A stretch of DNA of 64,000 bases from Motacilla alba alba. Its lineage: Eukaryota; Chordata; Aves; Passeriformes; Motacillidae. Positions 24,878 to 37,560 of the stretch are shown here, one piece after another. Location of the stretch: NCBI RefSeq assembly GCF_015832195.1, contig NC_052046.1:40018911-40082910 (forward strand), in the 5' to 3' direction. Numbering within the stretch: position 1 is the first letter of the stretch; each line of letters begins with the position of its first letter. Position numbers and translations under genes: made by a program. The notes beneath the pieces are model-generated. The model ran no database searches. It was not told the DNA's origin and saw only the letters and a list, made by a program, of their open reading frames with translations.

Positions 24878-27583
24878 GCTATCATTCAAGCAAAGTTGTT
24901 AGTACCAAGTGCACTGGGGGATACTTAAACAAGTGTACAGTACCACTCAGAGTATTTTACCAGTTTTTTCAAGGCATTACCTTAGACATCAGCCAAAAAC
25001 TTTGTTCTGTTGAACCCAAAAAGATCGAAAGACTGAAAAGAAGACATGCTACTAGGAAGGAATTGAATGTTGTTTAAGGACTTGAGTGAAGTTTAAGTAC
25101 TTTTCCTGAGCTGTGGCTGACAAGAAGAGCATAAAAATTAAAGCCACTATTTTAGCATTGGTGTACAGGTATTGCAATATCAATCACCAAAATCTAAAAG
25201 GTTAAAGCAAACACATATAGCATGTAATTGCTGAACAGTTTAAATTATCAAAATGAAACACTGGGTTTCTGAACTTTTAGTGTTCATCTCATTGGCCAGT
25301 CATTATTCATCTGTCAAAGAAACAGAAAGGTTCAATAGGTCTGCTGAAAATAAGCAATTAAAAAATGAAATTATCTCAACTGAGAAAAGAAAAACTATGC
25401 ATTTTCATTTATTAAGATGTGATAGAATTTTAGAGCCAAATCGTGATCAATCTAATATCTTTTAGAATCTAAGTTGAAAAAAAAAAAGTACGTATCATTA
25501 AAATAAAGCTGAAAGAACAGGTAATAAAGCCATTCTGATTTATTTAATAACTATTCCTTTTTCAAGACCAAAGTCCTTTGTTTCTTATTTGTTGTAGTAC
25601 ACACTGCAGTCACTACTGATGAGTCATATATGTCTGGAATTTGAACCAGTGTAAATTTATAAAGCTTTAGTCTATTCCAGCCCACTTTTGCAGTAGCAAG
25701 TATTAGGCAAACACTTAGCTGAGCATTTGAATCTAGCCATTTTCTATCACTCCTCTACATATTTCAGTGTGTTGTGTCTGAAGGAGACAAGGCACTTTGT
25801 GAAATGTCACACACAATACAGTTGACGAAGACACTCAAGAAAGAACTCCAAGTAAAATGAAATGTAGTCTACAATGCTAAAGCATTGAGTGAAATCTCAC
25901 TTAAAGCATAAAGTGAAATCTAAAGCATTTCCCTGCTGCAATTATCTTTCCATAGAGACTGTCCAGAGCTCTGCCTTGCACCCTGCTAGACCCATCCTTC
26001 GTACCATGCCAGTACCAGCACCAGAGCCTTCAGTGAGAACCACTAGACAGCCCACAGAGAAATGGACAAGTGAGAGGGACACTAAAAGAGACAGACTCAT
26101 CAGAAGTATATGTAATAAACAAAGCTGTTATTTGGTTTTGTTTTTTTTTTTTTTTTCCCAGCAAATATATCACAAATTAATTTGTATTGAGTTTGGCACT
26201 TACAATTTTAAATGCAGCCCTTTGGATCTCTAGCACAGAATCATAATCAGGTGCCTGTCTTCAAGCACTTTAAAAATTTTCCAAAAGCAGTGAAGATATT
26301 CATGCTCAGTACTAGGAAGAGAATTGCAACAAAGCCCTACAATGGGAAGAAACAGAGGAATTCAAGGTAAGCTCTCATGGCAGAGGTTCAAATTAGATTC
26401 AGGACTTGAAATGTCAAATCTGGAAGCATTCCTATTATGCTGAACCACCTCGTGTTTTATGCCCAGATATATCAACAATGTTGCAAAAAATTCAAGGCCA
26501 TGTTGGAAGGGTGTTAAATGTCTTTGGAGAGAGAAAAATAATTCCATTGCCACCTCTTCAGCCCATTTTGTGGAACAAAAAGAAAGAGGAAGAAAAGTGT
26601 ACAACATATTTTGGTAGTCATTATTTCACTGAACTTACCCACTGCTGGAACATGATTTAAACTAAGCTAATAAAACCCAGATGGAGGACTATTCCAAAAG
26701 CAATTGGCATATGCCCTCCAGGACTAGATATTAGTTCTCAGTCTGTTTAAAGTAGCAAAATTCTCTTTCAAACTCATCCGCTAATAGCCTTATACTAAAA
26801 AACACCATCAGACTCTGAGGAAAGCAGTAGAAAAATTTGCAGATGAACAGTGATCAGGAGAGAGATTTTTAAAAAATGTCCTTAGTTAAAGTAAGGGATG
26901 GAGATGGAACAGAACAGAGCCAGCCTGTTAAATCAGAGTTGACTTTCCAATGGATATTTTTCAGTACCCACTGTTAATACACCTGAAAAAAAAAGGAAAA
27001 TACAATTAAGAAAACCAACAAAATTCAGATACTGATTAAATCATTTTAGGCAGATGGGAAGGACCGCTAACTGGGAACAGACTAATAAAAAAGTTTATTT
27101 ATGTGCTTACCTCACTGAAAGATTAAATTCTTAGACAATTCTTTTGGGAGTGAGCAGATAGTTTAAACATGTGTTGACTGAAAGCCAATGACTTAATTAA
27201 TTAAACTCATGCTACATAAATAATATATTTAAATTAAACTAACTAAGATGATAATGTCCTTACATATGCAGTAATTCCTTTGGCATCATGAAGGCTCAAG
27301 ACATTATTTTGGGCTCAAAGCCACCTTGAAGAATTATTTTTTCAGTAGATCCTTGGAGCATGGGAACAGAACAACTTTGATAGAACAGAAGAACTACAAA
27401 TAAGTTAAAAACATCTTTCTATTAACCCTCTGTGAAGCTTATCTAAAGAATTCTACTGTAAGTGTATGTTTTTCCCATCACTCCTTTGCTATGGTGTTTC
27501 AGAACCATTTGCAATCATAAAATAAAGAACTTCCATATTTCTTTTCTAGCTTCTCCTCTCTAGTCTAAAAGATTCTCATGGAC

Positions 27584-27606
27584 AAATAAATAAATAAATA
27601 AATAAA
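27584..27606. repeat. (AAAT)n microsatellite
   Basis: Five to six uninterrupted AAAT units on the plus strand. Confidence 0.9.
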
Positions 27607-29239
27607 CTGAGTTTATATTTTCATATTTTTGTCTCAGAAAAATATCACCAATCTTCCAAAAGATTAAATTAAGAAATATAATCTATTTCTAGGAGGACTG
27701 TCTCAGAAAGTTTATCCTAGCTACTCTACCAGTTGCAGTAGTGATAAAAAAATCTGCATTTAAACAATTAGAGTTTGATTTATAGATACAGTGAAAACAT
27801 ATTTAAAGGATTTCATGTCATATATTAGATAACAGCCTGAATGAATTCAAATCATACTACTTTCCATAATATATTTCTCCAGGCTATTTAGATTTTTGCT
27901 GACAGAGTAAAAGGAAGAAAGAATAATTACAGTGAAATTAAATGAAAAAATTAAAGACTAACATCCTCACTTGTCCATATCAGCTGCCATTTAGCAATCA
28001 CTAAAATGCACAGAGCATATTTTAAAACACTTTTCAATAACAGACAAAAAGTAAATTGTTGAAAAACTTCTATATTATTTTCTATAAGGAAGTACTACTT
28101 GAATGCATGGAACACTACCTAGAAATTAGTTTATGCACTGTATAAGTTTTAGCTATTAGAGCTACATAACTATGTGTTTTCAATCAAGTTCTGTAAATGA
28201 TAAAACTTTTTCCATTGCAGAATAATCTAGCAAAGGCTGTATGAAACTGGAATTTAATTTGCGTAACATAAGAGCCAGTCAGCATTTGATTGATTCAAGA
28301 TCTGGAAAGGTAGTAGAGCTCAAAAAACTGTACATGAAATACTTGATTAAACAAGACAGGAATCACAGGGTTGATTAATATGAAGTCACAGCACCAAGAC
28401 CAGTTCCAAACCATCAGCTCTGCAGTACTCAGGGAAAGGACATAAATTCTTGCACTCAAAAGACATCAAAGTTTTTATCTTGCTACCACTGAGAAGAAAT
28501 TCAATTTCCTGTTATAGTCCATATTTGGAAGTACGCTTCTGCAGGAAGACAAAGGACATGTGTAACTCTTGAATTATAGATAAATTCCTCATCTGGTAAT
28601 AGCAATATTTCCATAAGGGGACATGATCCCCATAAATGGGAATGAGCACCTATTATTTTCCCTTTGTTACAATGCTGCATGTAAATGTCAAAATAAAATA
28701 TTCTCACTGTTAAATATTTAATGGGTTTTGAGATTATTATAGGCTTTTCTTTCTACTTAGGGATCATTCTGCCTCTGTAAAATTATGGCGTTTAAGAATC
28801 TGGACAGAAAATGTCAAAGAAAATTTATGCAAAATTCTTCTTAATGTTGTCTTTTAGTAGAAAGATATTTGCCACTACATTTTCTGCTTCTTGAAAAAGG
28901 GTAAGGTGGGGTAAAGGGTAAATCTCCTTACTAAATCTAGGCAGGTTCCCCAGGTAATCTCAAAGATCATACTGTCTGATAAAAAAGCACTCACACAAAT
29001 GTTTTATCACAATGGCACGCAAAGTTCCTCATTTTAGGGAAAGGCTCAGAGGTGAAAAGGATTACCAACCAGACATTACACCAGAGAACTGTTCAGGCCA
29101 GCATGACATGACCATTAACACCATGAGCCGAACATACATTAGTATCTTTTCAAGGGTCAGAATTCACCTAAGTGCATTTTCAAATCTTGTTGAATTAATT
29201 TAAAATAATATTCAGTAGCACAGAAATAGAGAGTTTCAG

Positions 29240-29375
29240 CATCATAGAAGGGTTTGGTGGGTTTGGTTTAGTTTGGTTTGATTTTGTAGGTTGAAGGTTG
29301 GCTTGTTGAATCTCCCCTTCCATGAGCAGGGACACCTCTCTTGGTCAGGTTGACCAAAGCCTCATCAAACTTTCT
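29240..29375 (-). mobile_element. CR1 LINE 3' end fragment (minus strand)
   Basis: CATCATAGAAGGGTTTGGTGG is a decayed antisense CR1 end. After a T/G-rich inserted stretch come CTTCCATGAGCAGGGACACC, TCTCTTGGTCAGGTTGACCA and AAGCCTCATCAAAC, matching the '...gggcagggacacctcccactagaccaggttgctcaaagccccatccaac' antisense order. The (TTTGG)-like expansion near 29250-29285 is unusual for CR1. Confidence 0.8.
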
Positions 29376-32179
29376 TCAGGAAAAACATTAACAAGTTCTT
29401 TAGGAGATAAAAAAAAAGTTGTTAGCAACCAGTGATATAATTTGGTTTTATATATAAGTGAAGTTTGTAATTAAATCTTTCATGATGCCTGTAATGTAAC
29501 ACGCTTGCAGTTAAATGGTATACCAGATATTTTCAGACACATATAAATAACACATCTCTTGCAGAGTTTTTCCTAGAATGACCTGGTCAATTATTAATCT
29601 CTGTAGTTAATCACACCAGAAAGTAAATGGACAAGTTTCAACTTCTCTAATAGGTACTGCAAGACAACAGATGGAAAAATAACTCATGGATTGATTTTCT
29701 TATCACGGTTTAAAACAGCATTAGTATTTATTGCCTGAGGGATATGGCATAAAAAAAGGCAGAACAGAGTTGACAGAGTAGTAATAAAATTTAAAGAGAA
29801 ATCCCTCATGATTTTACCAACATCATTTTTCAGAATAGCACAGGAGTCTAAAGTTACTACAAAAGCCAACAATCTTCTGCAGTTCACTAGGACTGACAAG
29901 GAGCAAAAATATCACAGTCCTTCATTCCTGTTGTACTGTTTCTACCATGTGTATACAAAGAACTGACTAATGGGAAAAAAAAACCAACCAACTGACACCA
30001 TGGTTGACTTGCACTCAGGCCTTTTGTGTTGAGGCATTCACCAGACATGGTGTTTGAAGAGTTCAGAGGAAACTGTCCTGTGAGTTCTGTGTGATTCACA
30101 CAGTAACTCCCTGTTGCTGACTGATGTTCCACAAGTGAAGCAATGTTAAAAGAAGCTTATCTCCAACTCTAAACGTAATATCATGGTAATCCATATGTAT
30201 TACAGGGAATTCATTCCAAAACATAAAAAAAATGCAAAAATTAAGTTTGAATCAAGTGACTCTGCATCATCTGCAGTTCACGCTCATACCTTCTGATTTG
30301 GGCACACAAATTGTTTAATTTTGGTGCATACGCATTCAGTTTGGGGCACCATTTTATTCTAAAGAACATTTCAAAGGCCTTTGAAGGCAGGTTTCTTTCA
30401 AACTAAAACATCATTTTAATATTATTATTTTTAAGAAAAGAAGAAAAGAGAACAAAAATATCTTTTAAATTCAGTACACAAGCACATAGTGTATTAGAGT
30501 GTCCCTGAACAGCTTTTGTGCCTGAAACAGCACTATGGGACAATATCTATTTTACTTTATTCTGGCAGCCAGGGGTCAGTTAAAATCTTGGTTTATGAAT
30601 TTACTCTTTCTGTATATAGGATGAGCCATTGCAATTTGTGTGCATACATTCAATCAGTTCTCCATTAGTCTTTGCCTTCTAGAACCCCAAACATAACTTT
30701 TAAAATATGAAGAAAGGGAACAAATCAAACACCTGAAAAGTCAGAATAAAAAGAAACAGTGGTTCAGTTTCTCAGCTGCTTCACCTGCATTCAAGTTCTG
30801 TTTCATCCAGGTTTCCCTCATCCTTCTCTCTCTTATTCCTTTAGTTTTAAGCTGTAGTTTTCCTGCCTAGATTCCTGTCACAAGGCCCCTTCCTCATAAG
30901 GCCCTCCTTTTCCAGCCTTCTGATTTCCCAGTCAGTTGCTGTTCACTCTCACCTTGCTATTTCATACATTCCTTCAGTAAATATTTTGCAATAATTTCTG
31001 CAAACTTGCTCTAACTGACTGCCAAAATCCAAATTTCTGTTCAAAACACTAAAGGTATTTAAAGTCTCCCAAAGTAAAAGAGTCAGATCATTGGTGGGTT
31101 TATTTTTCTGCTTTGGGGTTTTTTTGCAGGGAGGGCTTTCTTTGCTTTGCAGAGGGAGGAAGTGTGAGGCAGATCAGGTTTTTTGTTTAGTTTTTGATTG
31201 GTTTTGGTTTGATTTTTTTTAAAGTCCTTGAAATGATGGATTTTGACTTAGCCTTGTACTCCACAAATAATACTGTGGGGACCAGAACATGCATAAACAT
31301 TTCATCTATAAGCTTATGTCTCTTATTCCTTACTGGCTCTGACTGAAGCATTACCTATGTTTGGATATTTTTCCTGTTTTTAAACTGTGGGAAGTCACAG
31401 AATTGCTTTTCCTACCCTTGAAATGTCTTAGTTCACTCCCCACAGTTTTGCTTATTAGTTTCACACAAAAACTTGCTTATCTTTGTGATGTACTTACCTC
31501 TGTCCAATTTTAATGAAATCAGTCAGTTAGTGGAGTAGGCAAAGAATACTTAGACACTGGAAATAAAACTAGAGCCAACCAAACCAGTTGATGTTTCTCA
31601 AACAGTAAGGCTGAGAGAAATTTTTAATTGTATGCAGGATTCTGATACTTATCATTACCTTTACATTCACTGCATCATCTTGTCAGTATAAGAAACAAAA
31701 AAAACCCAAAAAAATTATCAACTTCTGGAAGTATTTTGATGTGCTGGCAAGACTGGCAGCTTTCAGCACTCCAGGAATTCTACTGGAAAACTACTTTTTG
31801 TTTCTTGACATTCATAAATGAGATAAGCTGAAGAAATCACCAATGCATATGAACCACATATTAATCATTCCCACTAGTTCATAAAGAAAAGATTTGCCAT
31901 GCTTAGCTTACAGTTAATAGGGAACAGAGGAGCACAAAGAGATAATTTCAACACTGTTCTCTTTTTCACTCCACATCGGAAACTGGATGTCCCATTTTCT
32001 AAACACAAGCTGGGGCATGCAAGTCATAAAGATGATATACATACACAGGCACTTCTACAGCTGGGGGGATGATCAAAACCAAAACTAACAAGAGCTCTGA
32101 AATGAAAGTGCACTGAACTATTCCTTTTGTGAGCTCTGTACAGACTGGCAAAAGATGCCCGAACTGAAAAGAAAGGGTT
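29376..32179. other. AT-rich non-coding DNA
   Basis: Nothing recognised. It includes a pyrimidine-rich part at about 30780-30960 without a clear repeat identity. Confidence 0.5.
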
Positions 32180-32260
32180 AAAAAAAAAAAGGAAAAAAAA
32201 AAAAAAAGAAAGAAAGAAAGATAAGGAAGATTTATCAGTGTGCTTTCTTTCTTTCTTTCT
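32180..32260. repeat. A-rich/GAAA tract with complementary TTTC tract (hairpin-forming)
   Basis: An A-run with (GAAA)n ends at 32220, and (CTTT)n begins at 32243. Positions 32205-32220 and 32243-32258 are a perfect 16-bp inverted repeat with a 22-base loop. Confidence 0.85.
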
Positions 32261-32335
32261 GGTATGATGCTCTGGTTTGCAGGATACTCTGCTCAGTCCC
32301 CAGCGACCCCAGGGTTGATTCTCTTTCTATTACAG

Positions 32336-32655
32336 AAGATCATTGAATACTTGAGGTTGGAAGCAATCATTGAAGTTTACCTTGTACAATCCTCTCATCC
32401 AAGCACTCAACAAAACTACCAAGGAGAGCCCACTACCTCTCTGAGCAACCTGTGCCAGTGTTCCATTACCCTCAAAATTCAAAAGGTGTCCTGGCGTCCA
32501 GATTAAAACTCCTGTGTTTCAGTCTGTTCCTATTGCCTCTTCTTCTGCTGCTGCACATTGCTGGAAGAAGCCTAGCTCTGCCCTCTTCATTTTATCTCTT
32601 CAGGTATTTATATACATTGGCAAGATGTCTCCTGAACCTGGTCTTCCCCAGTCCC
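32336..32655 (-). mobile_element. CR1 LINE 3' fragment (minus strand)
   Basis: Antisense CR1 order: ATCATTGAATACTTGAGGTTGG, CAATCCTCTCATCCAAGCAC, CTGAGCAACCTGTGCCAGTG, AACTCCTGTGTTTCAGTCTG, a 'ttcctattgcctcttcttctgctgct' equivalent of the 'ccattcccccttgtcctgtcact' tract, and a GGTATTTATATACATTGG block. It is strongly diverged and truncated near 32655. Confidence 0.85.
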
Positions 32656-34230
32656 ACCACTTAGATAGACCAGCCAGATGATAGTACCTTACTATCGTGC
32701 AAGACAGTCCTCACAGATAAATTAACATAAGGATTTCACACCAGAAAGAAAAATAATTTGATGGTTTAAACCAACTGTCCAAACTGTACAACATGAAAAC
32801 AAAACAGAACAAAAGAAACTCCAAGCAAGCAAGCAAACAAATGCAAAACCACTTGTTCATCATAGGACTCAAGACAGCATTTTTGCATTCACTATCTGTC
32901 ATTATCATGGTCTCGGGACCTGGATTTTTCATACTACCAGGTTGTTTTATGATTCTAATGGTGAAGTTCAGATTCAGGATTTCTGCAAAAAACAATTCAT
33001 ATGTTTCATGTGTTCCCCGTGAAACAGATAATTATCTGGACAATCAGAAATTAGAATCCACTGTAGCAGACAGGAATTAGCAGACAAAAGACAGCTTTTA
33101 TGTGTGATTGTGTGGGCGTCCGTAAGACTCAGTTTCTGTATGAAAAAGTCCTTATCATCTATGAAGTCTCACACGAGAGAGTTTTGTCCCGTAGAAATAA
33201 GCAATACGTAAACCAATTCTCAAGTAACTAACAGTGGCAGCTCTTGTAAAGCTGCCTCTTTGGAGCAATTTCACTGGTTCACAATCTGCTGTTTAAAGAC
33301 TTTATTAACCATGTGAATAATTACCAAATTAAAATGTAACTACCAACAGGTCCTTGGAGGAAAAGAAGGATATAAATATATTTTTCTGTAAGCTGAAGGA
33401 CTTATGAAAGCCAGTAAAAGCCCATGGGCCAAAACCAATCTAGAACCAGGATTCGAAGTTTCACAACATGGAAAACTGCAGAGTCCAAATGAGCAAAGCA
33501 GGTCTGAACTTAATTAACACTATAGATTGCAAGAAACTGAAACATTAATGATTGATGACTCAAACAACTGGCAATTTACAAAAGCAGTGCGTGCTTTGCT
33601 GAGGCCAGGTTTGCACCCCCTGCCCCCAAAAGAAGGGGAGGAGGAGAGTTTTTTGTGTGGTGGTGAAAGCTCTAATCCACATCAGACAGAGAAGCTGAAC
33701 ACTGGAGGACACAAGCTGAGTTTTGATCCAGATAAGGGAGAAGGCAAATAAGAAGCAAAGCAGTCCCTGCTGAGGCACCGCAGTGCTTTTGATCACACCA
33801 ATGTCCTCCCTAACACAACTGGCTCAGATGTAAAGCTCCCCAGGGAGGTACTGGGACATTCACACACAGGCCTGAGGGTGTCCATCCATTCTGGTGGGGC
33901 ATAACTGGCTCAACTACATTTATGAGGCAGCTGTCTTGTTTTAGAAGGTGTCATAGACCACCAAAGACCCCCAAAGTGCCTCCAGACTCGTTTTTGGGGC
34001 CTTCCACTAAAAAACTAAGCATTATGCACATTGTTCCTACAGGTGTAAAACTCCCACCCACTCAAAGGGTACCTGGTCATCCCTACATCCCACATAAACC
34101 TGAATATGTATTAAGCCATTGAACTTTGTGATTCATGGGCTTTCCCCACTCCTGACAGACCAAGACTGTGACCATTACTACAACCAGTGGACCTGAAAAC
34201 TTCAATAATCAAATCTGTCACTGGATCCCC
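32656..34230. other. Non-coding DNA with a GC-richer part next to the TTCC array
   Basis: The left part is AT-rich and featureless. From about 33590 to 34230 the sequence is richer in G and C, with an AGACCAAGACTGTGACCATT tract and CTGTCACTGGATCCCC just before the array. It resembles the 3' part of a retroviral LTR in style, but I could not assign a family, so no LTR is called. Confidence 0.4.
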
Positions 34231-34944
34231 TTCCTTCCTTCCTTCCTTCCTTCCGACACTTCCTTCCGACACTTCCTTCCGACACTTCCTTCCGACACTT
34301 CCTTCCTTCCTTCCGACACTTCCTTCCTTCCTTCCTTCCTTCCTTCCTTCCTTCCTTCCTTCCTTCCTTCCTTCCTTCCTTCCGACACTTCCTTCCGACA
34401 CTTCCTTCCGACACTTCCTTCCCTTCCTTCCTTCCTTCCTTCCTTCCTTCCTTCCTTCCTTCCTTCCTTCCTTCCTTCCTTCCTTCCTTCCTTCCTTCCT
34501 TCCTTCCTTCCTTCCTTCCTTCCTTCCTTCCTTCCTTCCTTCCTTCCGACCTTCCTTCCTTCCTTCCTTCCTTCCTTCCTTCCTTCCTTCCTTCCTTCCT
34601 TCCTTCCTTCCGACACTTCCTTCCTTCCTTCCTTCCTTCCTTCCTTCCTTCCGACACTTCCTTCCTTCCTTCCTTCCGACACTTCCTTCCTTCCTTCCTT
34701 CCTTCCTTCCTTCCTTCCTTCCTTCCTTCCTTCCTTCCTTCCTTCCTTCCTTCCTTCCTTCCTTCCTTCCTTCCGACACTTCCTTCCGACACTTCCTTCC
34801 GACACTTCCTTCCGACACTTCCTTCCGACACTTCCTTCCGACACTTCCTTCCTTCCGACACTTCCTTCCTTCCTTCCGCCACACTTCCTTCCTTCCTTCC
34901 TTCCTTCCTTCCTTCCTTCCTTCCTTCCTTCCTTCCTTCCTTCC
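34231..34944. repeat. TTCC tetranucleotide array with 13-bp GACA-containing units
   Basis: A 714-bp array of (TTCC)n. It is interrupted 18 times by GACAC, plus one GAC and one GCCACAC variant. In three clusters (34255-34294, 34384-34410, 34775-34840) the interruptions are spaced exactly 13 bases, so the unit there is CTTCCTTCCGACA. The plus strand is nearly pure pyrimidine outside the GACA steps. Neither 4-bp nor 13-bp units contain stops, so all six frames stay open across much of it (Phe-Leu-Pro-Ser and Gly-Arg-Lys-Glu periodic peptides). These are artefacts, not genes. Confidence 0.97.
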
Positions 34945-35069
34945 TCCCTTGCTTCCACACACTTTTAAATGCTGTTTTTATGTTTTTATATTGTTATATT
35001 ACTACAGATAATAACAATCAATAATAACCTCCTTTCCCTTACAACTAAATTATTCTAAAATAGAACTTA

Positions 35070-35114
35070 CATATATATATGTATGTATGTACACACACAC
35101 ACATATACATATAT

Positions 35115-35149
<35 letters not shown>

Positions 35150-35150
35150 C
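35070..35150. repeat. Compound (AT)n/(GTAT)n/(CA)n microsatellite
   Basis: Successive tracts of AT, GTAT, CA, ATAC and AT dinucleotides on the plus strand. Confidence 0.92.
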
Positions 35151-35400
35151 AAACACATACTTTTTAATTATCTATACAAATATATGTGTATATATCTGCT
35201 GGGTTTTCAGTGTTGTTTCACTCTAATCTGCCCCAAGGGGTCTATTAAAAAGAACCTGAGTTAGTTACCCATATCTTCTGGGGTGGATCATAACACAGAT
35301 AAGACTGCAGTGAAAACCAGTAGTGCAGACTGCATAGCACATGAGATGGCATTGACTAATGTTCCACACAACTTTTTTCAGAAAATATAATAATGAATGC

Positions 35401-35446
35401 TAAATTCTATAGTTGGTATAATATAAATTCTATAGTTGGTATAATA
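35401..35446. repeat. Perfect 23-bp tandem duplication
   Basis: Two identical 23-base units (35401-35423 and 35424-35446) beginning TAAATTCTATAG and ending GGTATAATA. Identity suggests a recent local duplication. Confidence 0.92.
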
Positions 35447-35627
35447 TAGACTCATAAATCTAACCCTTCAGTTACTCTATAATGTGGCAATTAATTAGCT
35501 TTTTGCACTTTTGATGCAATGCTAGAGGTTGTAAGCATTTTATTTAGGGATGTCCCAGCTCACTATTTCATTCTGCTTTGTCCACCTTAATTCAGCACCA
35601 CTGAAGTTTTCCTGCAGAATTAGTAAA

Positions 35628-35955
35628 TTAGATATCTGAAGGGAGCCTACAAAGGAGATGAAGAGAGACTCTATATGCAAGAGCATATCGTGACAGGATG
35701 AGGGGGGATGGCCTCAAACTGAAAGAGAGTAGGTTTAGATTAGATACAAGGAAGAAATTCTTTACTGTGAGGGGGTTGAGGCACCAGAGCAATTGGTCAG
35801 AGAAGTTGTGGAAGCCCATCCCTAGAAGTTTTCAAGGTTAGGTTGGGCTTTGCACAGCCTGGTCTACTCAGAGGTGTCCCTGCCCATGGAAGGGGTGTAG
35901 GAGCTAGATGACCTTTAAAGTCCCTTCCAACTCAGGCAATTCTTTCATTCTATGG
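35628..35955 (+). mobile_element. CR1 LINE 3' fragment with intact tail
   Basis: GATATCTGAAGGGAGCCTAC, GACAGGATGAGGGGGGATGG, CTCAAACTGAAAGAGAGTAG, GAAGAAATTCTTTACTGTGA, GAAGTTGTGGAAGCCCATCC, GGTGTCCCTGCCCATGGAAG and CCCTTCCAACTCAGGCAATT precede a TTCTTTCATTCTATG end. All are in CR1 order, and the terminal octamer repeat is still visible. It is 5'-truncated. Confidence 0.93.
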
Positions 35956-37542
35956 ATCTATCTGGCTCATTAGGAAGCTGTGAAACAAAAATTAATGAGG
36001 TATAGGACCAAGACAGGCATTTTTCTGTGTTCTGAACACTCTGCTACTGAGGTCTCCAAAGTAAAGGAAACTAAGAAGTCTTGGCTGCTTGGCTGAAGAC
36101 TGCGCCAAAATCCACCCAAAACAAAAATGAATGAAAAAATGAAAACTGGATGAACTGCATTTGTCATTGTGATTAGAAAAAAAGCATGATCTTATTGTTC
36201 CAGTAAGTTAAGAAGTTGTCATGTTTTGAATAGCAGTATTTCATGTGTCTTTGGGTGATAGTGATGGATGCATTTCTCAAAAGTTAGGAAAGAAGCAAGC
36301 TTTCTTAAAAAAGTTTTTTATACTTTGGGAAAGGAACTGTTTGGGAAACATATGAAGGGCTTTCCAAAAATTTGGATTTTGTTTCATTTCTCACAGACTG
36401 TAGCTGCCAGTTGTTGCAGTGCACTGCTTTGGCACAGAATCAAGGCTTTCGTCTGTGGCGGTTTCTGCTGTGATCAACAAGTGCACAACACTTAACAGCT
36501 CAGCATAGGTCCAAGACTCTGAAATATCCTTCAGAATTAGATCTAATAATTTTTAGATTATTTTATAAGACCTGCTTCATAACTCAAGCTTTCCCAAATG
36601 GCCTGAGTGAAAGCAATAAAGAAGGATTATAAAACGATGAGAGCAGGAGTGCAGCAATCATTTTTCTTCAGAAAATGAAGCTTATAATTTTGTCTGGCAT
36701 AAGGAAAATTAATTAAAACTTGTGAAATATTTATGGTGGCATTTTAATTTCGTAAGATTTTAGACAGTGATTTGACAAGTGCTTTGGAAATGTTAATAGA
36801 TTGAGCATAGAGGGGGATGGAGTGTATGTGCGCATGTGATTGTGTTTTATAGACACAGTCTTTAATATACTATGCACACCTGGAGATGTTATCCTTAGGA
36901 GTTCAGAGATGGGATTTATTAACCAAACATATATCCTTTATCTTCTTGCCAGTTATCTGCTGTCTAACTTGTCTTTGGTGAAGTTTACTCCAGCACCCAA
37001 ATTTTAGATAAGCATGATTTTTCTCCTGAAATCCTGGGAAGCATCCTTGATTTGTTTTTGGTTTAGTGGTTTTTTTTCACACTGCTCCTTCCTCTGCAAA
37101 TTCTATCTGCCTGAAGATTACAGTGAACAATGGTTGGTTTGCATTCCTTGTTAGGTTGTCCTATACCTACAAAAAAGCTCAGCTGTCAATGTAGTATATA
37201 CATCAAAACACTTTAAACATTTATGCCAAATATGTCAGTTAATAAATATGAATTTCTCAATTTAGTATAACTTTTCAAGACTTACTACTAAGCATTAAAT
37301 GTGCTTTAATTATTGCAAGGCATTAAAAGCCCAAAAAGATAATGTATGTTTTAGTTAAATCTATACTGCACTGTCTTATATACCCTGAAAAACTTAATAA
37401 ACATCTAACTGTATTGAAAAGCAAATGATGCCTTAAATGAGACTACATTCCATTTACCCATGTATAACTGTCAATGCAATAAATAAGGTGAAGAACTTAG
37501 ACTGCGAAAGCCTAAACCAAAGGAGGATTCGCACATGAGTGC
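35956..37542. other. AT-rich non-coding DNA
   Basis: No gene or repeat recognised. Confidence 0.5.
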
Positions 37543-37560
37543 GCACACACACACACACAC
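37543..37560. repeat. (CA)n microsatellite at LTR edge
   Basis: About nine CA units directly precede the TGTAGAGGAG start of the LTR sequence. Confidence 0.9.

Larger units (their letters stand above)
24131..29239. other. AT-rich non-coding DNA
   Basis: No gene supported. It holds an imperfect ~30-bp repeat with 42-bp spacing at 24806-24877, a T-run at 26141-26156 and an (AAAT)n tract at 27584-27606. Short frames near 25889-26233 and 26362-26660 overlap on both strands and show no motif. Confidence 0.5.

Noticed and set aside
34231..34944. CRISPR-like regular repeat
   Set aside because: The 13-bp units are contiguous with TTCC filler, there are no unique spacers, and the surrounding DNA is vertebrate.
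34111..35011. Five overlapping frames of 246-283 codons on both strands with Gly-Arg-Lys-Glu or Phe-Leu-Pro-Ser periodicity
   Set aside because: They are translations of the TTCC array, which has no stops in any frame; the peptides are artefacts of a tetranucleotide repeat.
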